From: Thermoleophilia bacterium
GTDB taxonomy: Bacteria; Actinomycetota; Thermoleophilia; Gaiellales; Gaiellaceae
Reading direction: 5' to 3'
Assembly (NCBI GenBank): GCA_020845695.1
Contig: JADLFG010000019.1
Span: 1 to 64,000, forward strand
Length of the DNA stretch: 64,000 nt
Below the pieces are notes generated by a model. That model was not told the DNA's origin, made no database searches, and saw only the letters and a program-made list of their open reading frames with translations. Both the position numbers and the translations under genes were made by a program. This document shows positions 60,165-64,000 of the stretch, piece after piece. How positions within the stretch are numbered: position 1 is the stretch's first letter; each line of letters starts with the position of its first letter.

Positions 60165-60181
60165 ACCCTAGCCCGTAGGCT
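60165..60181. promoter_or_regulatory. Divergent leaderless promoters, cupin and PfkB genes
   Basis: Minus-strand TAGGGT (60170-60165) ends seven bases before the cupin ATG. Plus-strand TAGGCT (60176-60181) ends six bases before the kinase GTG. Five bases separate them, so both promoters probably cannot be occupied at once. Confidence 0.55.
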
Positions 60182-60187
60182 GCGCCC

Positions 60188-61102
60188 GTGCGCGTGCTCA
60201 CGGCGGGCGAGACGATGGTGCTGCTCGACGGGGTCGAAGGAGGCGACCTTGCAACCGGAATGCCGTTTTCCCTGCGGATCGGCGGCGCGGAATCGAACTT
60301 CGCGATCGCGCTGCGGCGTCTCGGCGTCGAGGTGGCCTGGGCGTCACGGCTGGGAGCCGACCCCTTCGGCGATCTCGTCCTCCGCACGCTCGCGGGCGAG
60401 GGGGTCGACTTGCGCTGGGTTGCCCGCGACGGGGCGCCGACCGGGGTCTTCTTCAAGTGGCACGAGCGGGGGGAGAGCCGCGTCCTCTACCGCCGTGCCG
60501 GCTCCGCCGCCAGCCGCCTCTCCCCCACCGACGTCCCCGACGAGGCGCTCGCCGGGGTCGCCCTCGTGCACCTGACCGGGATCACGATGGCGCTGTCTCC
60601 GACGGCACGGGAGACCGTGCTCTCGCTCGCTGGCCGCGCGCGGGAGCGCGGCTGCACGGTCACGTTCGACCCGAATTACCGCCCGGCGCTGTGGCCGGAT
60701 CCGGCCGCGGCGGGTGAGCGCATGCGGGCGGTGCTGCCCCACGTCGACTGGTACCTGTGCGGTCAGAGCGAGGGGGAGCTCCTCTTCGGCGCGGACTCCG
60801 CGGAGGAGGTGGTCGAGGCCGCCCGGGCGGCCGGGGCCCGGGACGCGGTCGTGCGGGTCGGCGCCCGCGGCGCGCTCGTCCGCGAGGGCGGCTCGCCCGC
60901 GCTGGTAGCGCCGCTGCGCGTCGAGGAGGTCGTGGACGAGATCGGAGCAGGCGACGGCTTCGCGGCCGGCTTCGCCTACGGGCTCCTCCGCGGCTGGGAG
61001 CCGGTCCGCTGCGTTCGGACGGCGAACCAGATCGCCGCCGCCGCTCTGCGCGGGACCGGCGACTGGGAGACCTACCCGCGCCGGGAGGAGCTCGACCTCT
61101 AG
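60188..61102 (+). CDS. PfkB-family carbohydrate kinase, 2-keto-3-deoxygluconate kinase-like
   Basis: Sugar kinase of 304 residues. The N-terminus RVLTAGETMVLLDGVEGG and RIGGAESNFAIALRRLG carry the sugar-binding GGAxxN motif. FDPNYRPALWPDP is the hallmark of KDG kinases. The second PfkB signature is VDEIGAGDGFAAGFAYG with the catalytic Asp. The likely substrate is 2-keto-3-deoxygluconate, linking to Entner-Doudoroff or uronate breakdown, though fructose or adenosine kinase activity cannot be ruled out. GTG 60188 has TAGGCT six bases upstream. Confidence 0.9.
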   Translation: MRVLTAGETMVLLDGVEGGDLATGMPFSLRIGGAESNFAIALRRLGVEVAWASRLGADPFGDLVLRTLAGEGVDLRWVARDGAPTGVFFKWHERGESRVLYRRAGSAASRLSPTDVPDEALAGVALVHLTGITMALSPTARETVLSLAGRARERGCTVTFDPNYRPALWPDPAAAGERMRAVLPHVDWYLCGQSEGELLFGADSAEEVVEAARAAGARDAVVRVGARGALVREGGSPALVAPLRVEEVVDEIGAGDGFAAGFAYGLLRGWEPVRCVRTANQIAAAALRGTGDWETYPRREELDL

Positions 61103-61447
61103 CGCGACGCCCGCTGACGTGGCCCGCCACCACCGCGGCGGCGCGACCGCGGCCGCCGACGTCGCGCGACCACCGCGGCGGATGTAGGGGCGTGACTTGT
61201 CCCGCCCGAAACCACGCCAACAACGGGAACCGGCCCGATCACGGGCCCGACAAGCCCGCTCCTACACCAACCACCGCGACCGCCCGCGGCCGGCGAACGT
61301 GCCGGACGCCGCACCAGCCACCGGCAGCCCGGACGGCCCGCAGCTCCGTCCCCGCAACCGCGGGCCCCGGCACGAGACCCCGACGAGCACCGGGCGATCG
61401 TACGGCCGGTCCTCAACCTCCGTGCGTTGCTGCCGATCACTGTCCCG
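61103..61447. repeat. Repeat-rich spacer with inverted copies of the dispersed palindrome
   Basis: This 345-base gene-free stretch holds a 13-base direct repeat, ACCACCGCGGCGG, at 61129-61141 and 61169-61181. It also has two inverted copies of the GTAGGGGCGGGAC family: 61184-61208 on the plus strand and 61242-61265 on the minus strand, each with the CTTGTC core. The rest shows no coding potential, promoter or RNA motif that I can name. Confidence 0.65.
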
Positions 61448-63913
61448 ATGGGGAGCGGCGACCCGAACTTGCTCGCGAAGACACGTGTCCCCGGACGGCC
61501 CCGGCGAGCCGCGCCGGATCGCGGCGCGATGCTCGCGGCCGTCGCGACGGCGGCGGAAAGCCTGCTGCGCGCGGCCTCCTGGCAGGAGGTGATCGACGAC
61601 GCGCTCGCCGCGCTCGGCGCCGCGGTGGGCGCGAGCCGCGCCTACCTGTTCGAGTTCCACCGCGACCGTGCCGGCCGGCCCGTGATGAGCCAGCGCTACG
61701 AGTGGTGCGCGCCCGGCATCCGGTCGCAGCTCGGGAACCCGGACCTCAAGGAGCTGTCGCGAGCGCTGCCCGTGAAGAAGGGCTGGCAGGACGACATCGA
61801 CGAGGGCCGCCCCGTCCAGGCGCACGTGTGCGAGCTGGAGCAGCCCATGCGCTCGATGATGGAGGCGCAGGAGATCAGATCGTTCCTCGGGGTTCCGATC
61901 TTCGCCAGCGACCGCCCGTGGGGCTTCGTCGGCTTCGACGCGTGCGACGACGATCGCGAGTGGGGGGACGCGGAGATCGAGGGGCTGCGGGCGGCCGCCG
62001 GGATCCTCGGCGCCGCGATCCAGCGGCACGAGGCGGAGGCGGCCCGGCGCGAGGCCGAGGCCCGCTACCGCACGCTCGTCGAGCACCTCCCCCTCACCGT
62101 CTACATCGACAACCTCGACGATCCGGCCTCGAGCCTCTACATCAGCCCCCAGGTCGAGCGGTCGCTTGGCTACTCGCCGGAGGAGTGGCTCGCCGACGCG
62201 CACATGCTCGCCAGGCTCGTTCACCCCGACGACCACCCGGAGATCGTGGAGAGCCCGTGGCCCGAGGAGGACGGCCCGCACCGCCAGGAGTACCGGATGA
62301 TCGCCCGCGACGGCCGCGTCGTCTGGATGCAGGACGAGTACGTGATCATCCGCGACGACGATGGCAACCGGCGCTACGCCCAGGGCTACCTGCTCGACAC
62401 GACCGAGCGCCGCGAGATGGAGGAGGCCCTCCGAGACAGCGAGCAGCAGTTCCGCGCGGTGTTCGACAGCGCGCGGGACGCGATCGTGATCGTCGACGAC
62501 GACCTCCGCTGCGTGGATGCGAATCCGGCGGCGGCCGAGCTGGTCGGGCGCCCGCGCCACGAGCTGATCGGCGCCCGAACAGCCGGCTTCGCGGCCACGC
62601 CCGGCCGCGGCGAGCGCGAGGTGCTCGGCCGCGAACTCCTCGAACGCGGCGAGCTCACCGGAACGATCGAGATCGAGCGCGCCGACGGGACACAGCGAAT
62701 CGTCGAATACGCGGCCCGTGCGCACTTCCTGCCGGGCCGCCACCTGCTGCTCGCGCGCGACGTCACGGAGCAGCGGGCGCTCCAGCAGCAGTTCCTCCAG
62801 GCCCAGCGACTCGAGGCGGTCGGGCGCCTCGCCGGAGGAATCGCCCACGACTTCAACACCCTGCTGACCGCGATCAGCGGCTATGCCGAGTTCCTGCGCG
62901 GGAACCTCGGGGAGGGGCACCCGGGGCAGCGCGACGTGGCCGAGATCGCGCGCGCGTCCGAACGCGCCGCCGGCCTCGTCGCCCAGCTCCTGATGTTCAG
63001 CCGCCGCCAGATCCTCCGCCCCGGGATCGTCGACCTGAACACGGTGGTCGAGAGTCTCGCGCCGATGCTCGAGCGGCTGCTCGGCGAGGACGCGGAGATC
63101 GTGACCCGCCTCGCTCGCGGGCTGCCCTCGATCACCGCCGACCCGGCCCAGCTCGAGCAGCTCCTCGTCAACCTCGCCACCAACGCCCGCGACGCGATGC
63201 CCCAGGGCGGCACGCTCACGATCTCGACCGCCGGCGCCGGTCCGGAGTCGGAGCTCGTGCGCCTGGCCGTCACCGACACCGGCACCGGCATGGACGAGCA
63301 CACGCGGCTGAACGCCTTCGAGCCGTTCTTCACGACGAAGGAGCAAGGCAAAGGTACGGGCCTTGGACTCGCGAGCGTGTACGGGATCGTGATGCAGGCC
63401 GGCGGCAGCGTCAGGCTCGAGAGCGAGCCCGGCCGGGGAACGACGGTGACCGTCCTGTTTCCGGCAACGAGGGCGCAGGCCGAGAGCTCGCCCCCCGCCC
63501 AGCAGGACCCGCCGGGCGCCCCCGGCGACGAGACCGTGCTGCTGGTCGAGGACGAGGACGTCGTCCGCATCCTCGCCGCCCGCGCGCTCCGGGCGCGCGG
63601 CTACGTGGTGCTCGAGGCCCGCGACGGCCCGGGGGCGCTCGTGCTCGCGGACACGCACGAGGGACCGGTCGACCTGCTCTTGACGGACGTGGTCATGCCC
63701 GGCATGACCGGCCGGGAGCTCGCGGACGCGGTCATCGCCACGCGGCCGGCGCTGCGCGTCCTCTACATGTCCGGCTACGCCGACGACGACGTGCTCGGCC
63801 GTGGCGTGCCCGGGTCGAACGTCGCGTTCATCGCGAAGCCGTTCACGACCGCGGAGCTGGCGACTCGCGTGCGCGAGCTGCTCGATCTGGCCGAGAACGA
63901 GCCCGGCGGCTGA
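61448..63913 (+). CDS. GAF-PAS hybrid sensor histidine kinase with C-terminal receiver
   Basis: A soluble hybrid kinase of about 821 residues. Order: GAF domain (about 30-190, [23 protein letters not shown]), PAS/PAC domain (about 200-320, [39 protein letters not shown]), second PAS (about 330-440), HisKA with phospho-His in [22 protein letters not shown], HATPase_c ([39 protein letters not shown]), and a receiver with phospho-Asp in [13 protein letters not shown] and Lys in [11 protein letters not shown]. No transmembrane segment, so it senses an internal signal. ATG 61448 is preferred over TTG 61427; no partner regulator is adjacent. Confidence 0.9.
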   Translation: MGSGDPNLLAKTRVPGRPRRAAPDRGAMLAAVATAAESLLRAASWQEVIDDALAALGAAVGASRAYLFEFHRDRAGRPVMSQRYEWCAPGIRSQLGNPDLKELSRALPVKKGWQDDIDEGRPVQAHVCELEQPMRSMMEAQEIRSFLGVPIFASDRPWGFVGFDACDDDREWGDAEIEGLRAAAGILGAAIQRHEAEAARREAEARYRTLVEHLPLTVYIDNLDDPASSLYISPQVERSLGYSPEEWLADAHMLARLVHPDDHPEIVESPWPEEDGPHRQEYRMIARDGRVVWMQDEYVIIRDDDGNRRYAQGYLLDTTERREMEEALRDSEQQFRAVFDSARDAIVIVDDDLRCVDANPAAAELVGRPRHELIGARTAGFAATPGRGEREVLGRELLERGELTGTIEIERADGTQRIVEYAARAHFLPGRHLLLARDVTEQRALQQQFLQAQRLEAVGRLAGGIAHDFNTLLTAISGYAEFLRGNLGEGHPGQRDVAEIARASERAAGLVAQLLMFSRRQILRPGIVDLNTVVESLAPMLERLLGEDAEIVTRLARGLPSITADPAQLEQLLVNLATNARDAMPQGGTLTISTAGAGPESELVRLAVTDTGTGMDEHTRLNAFEPFFTTKEQGKGTGLGLASVYGIVMQAGGSVRLESEPGRGTTVTVLFPATRAQAESSPPAQQDPPGAPGDETVLLVEDEDVVRILAARALRARGYVVLEARDGPGALVLADTHEGPVDLLLTDVVMPGMTGRELADAVIATRPALRVLYMSGYADDDVLGRGVPGSNVAFIAKPFTTAELATRVRELLDLAENEPGG

Positions 63914-63971
63914 CGCTCGACCGGGACGCGGGCGGCACGCGCCGGACGCCCCGCCGCGACGGCAACAGCCA

Positions 63972-63996
63972 TGTCCCGGGGCCAGGCCCCCGGACA
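63972..63996. repeat. Imperfect palindrome at the window end
   Basis: TGTCCCGGGGCC (63972-63983) and GGCCCCCGGACA (63985-63996) are inverted copies with one mismatch, beginning about 58 bases past the histidine kinase stop. It resembles the palindrome at 30919-30950 in form and may be a terminator or REP-like element. Confidence 0.55.
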
Positions 63997-64000
63997 CGGC

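Noticed and set aside
61262..63997. Minus-strand open frame of 911 codons across the histidine kinase gene
   Set aside because: It is the antisense of a clear multi-domain kinase. Its translation is Arg/Glu/Ala/Gly-rich without any family motif, as expected in very GC-rich DNA.

Overview
This window is a GC-rich (about 70-75% by eye), gene-dense piece of a bacterial chromosome, probably from the Actinomycetota. The gene complement fits the deep-branching Thermoleophilia (Gaiellales/Solirubrobacterales type): RpoD-like sigma factor, PII-AmtB pair, GuaB-GuaA, HU, Roadblock/LC7 protein, PimA-like glycosyltransferase, many GTG starts and very frequent 1-8 base start/stop overlaps. The lineage is inferred; there is no rRNA gene to check it. 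I saw no tRNA, rRNA, CRISPR array, prophage or transposase.

Layout. 1-1.5 kb: end of the ribosomal rplM-rpsI operon and a PH-domain protein. 1.5-4.2 kb: NitT/TauT-type ABC importer. 4.2-7.3 kb: MFS transporter and an unrecognised many-pass membrane protein. 7.4-11.8 kb: guaB-guaA-aminotransferase operon (GMP synthesis). 11.8-17.5 kb: sugar-phosphate kinase, D,D-carboxypeptidase, LysM protein, pyrF and a secreted trypsin-like protease. 17.6-21.3 kb: minus-strand operon murI-rph-rdgB/Roadblock-small protein-pyrE, with HU after it. 21.3-26 kb: pabB-pabC, a glutamine amidotransferase, a GST-like protein and a gamma-glutamyltransferase. 26-31 kb: acetyltransferase, HAD phosphatase, nitrilase and a secreted beta-propeller protein. 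31-35 kb: EamA exporter, FabL-type enoyl-ACP reductase and a MarR-controlled drug efflux operon. 35-40 kb: uncharacterised proteins (one a membrane-anchored coiled coil), xseA-xseB and ferritin. 40-44 kb: LOG, PimA-like glycosyltransferase, flippase-like protein and glycerate kinase. 44-51.5 kb: adenosine deaminase, then a regulatory block with three LuxR-type proteins, an HD-GYP protein, a tiny promoter-driven peptide gene, a DnaA-box inverted repeat and the principal-type sigma factor. 51.5-60 kb: topoisomerase III, acyltransferase, 5'-3' exonuclease, lutABC (lactate oxidation) and glnK-amtB (ammonium uptake). 60-64 kb: cupin, KDG-kinase-like protein, a repeat-rich spacer and a large hybrid histidine kinase.

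Expression. About twenty genes have a TANNNT -10 hexamer ending only 6-9 bases before the start codon, which predicts leaderless mRNAs. A second group has strong Shine-Dalgarno sequences. A few leaders (rplM, guaB, glnK) carry terminator-like hairpins that could work as attenuators. The most unusual stretch is 49.7-50.0 kb: a consensus promoter with a palindrome between -35 and -10 drives a 28-residue hydrophobic peptide, followed by two perfect DnaA boxes arranged as an 11-bp inverted repeat.
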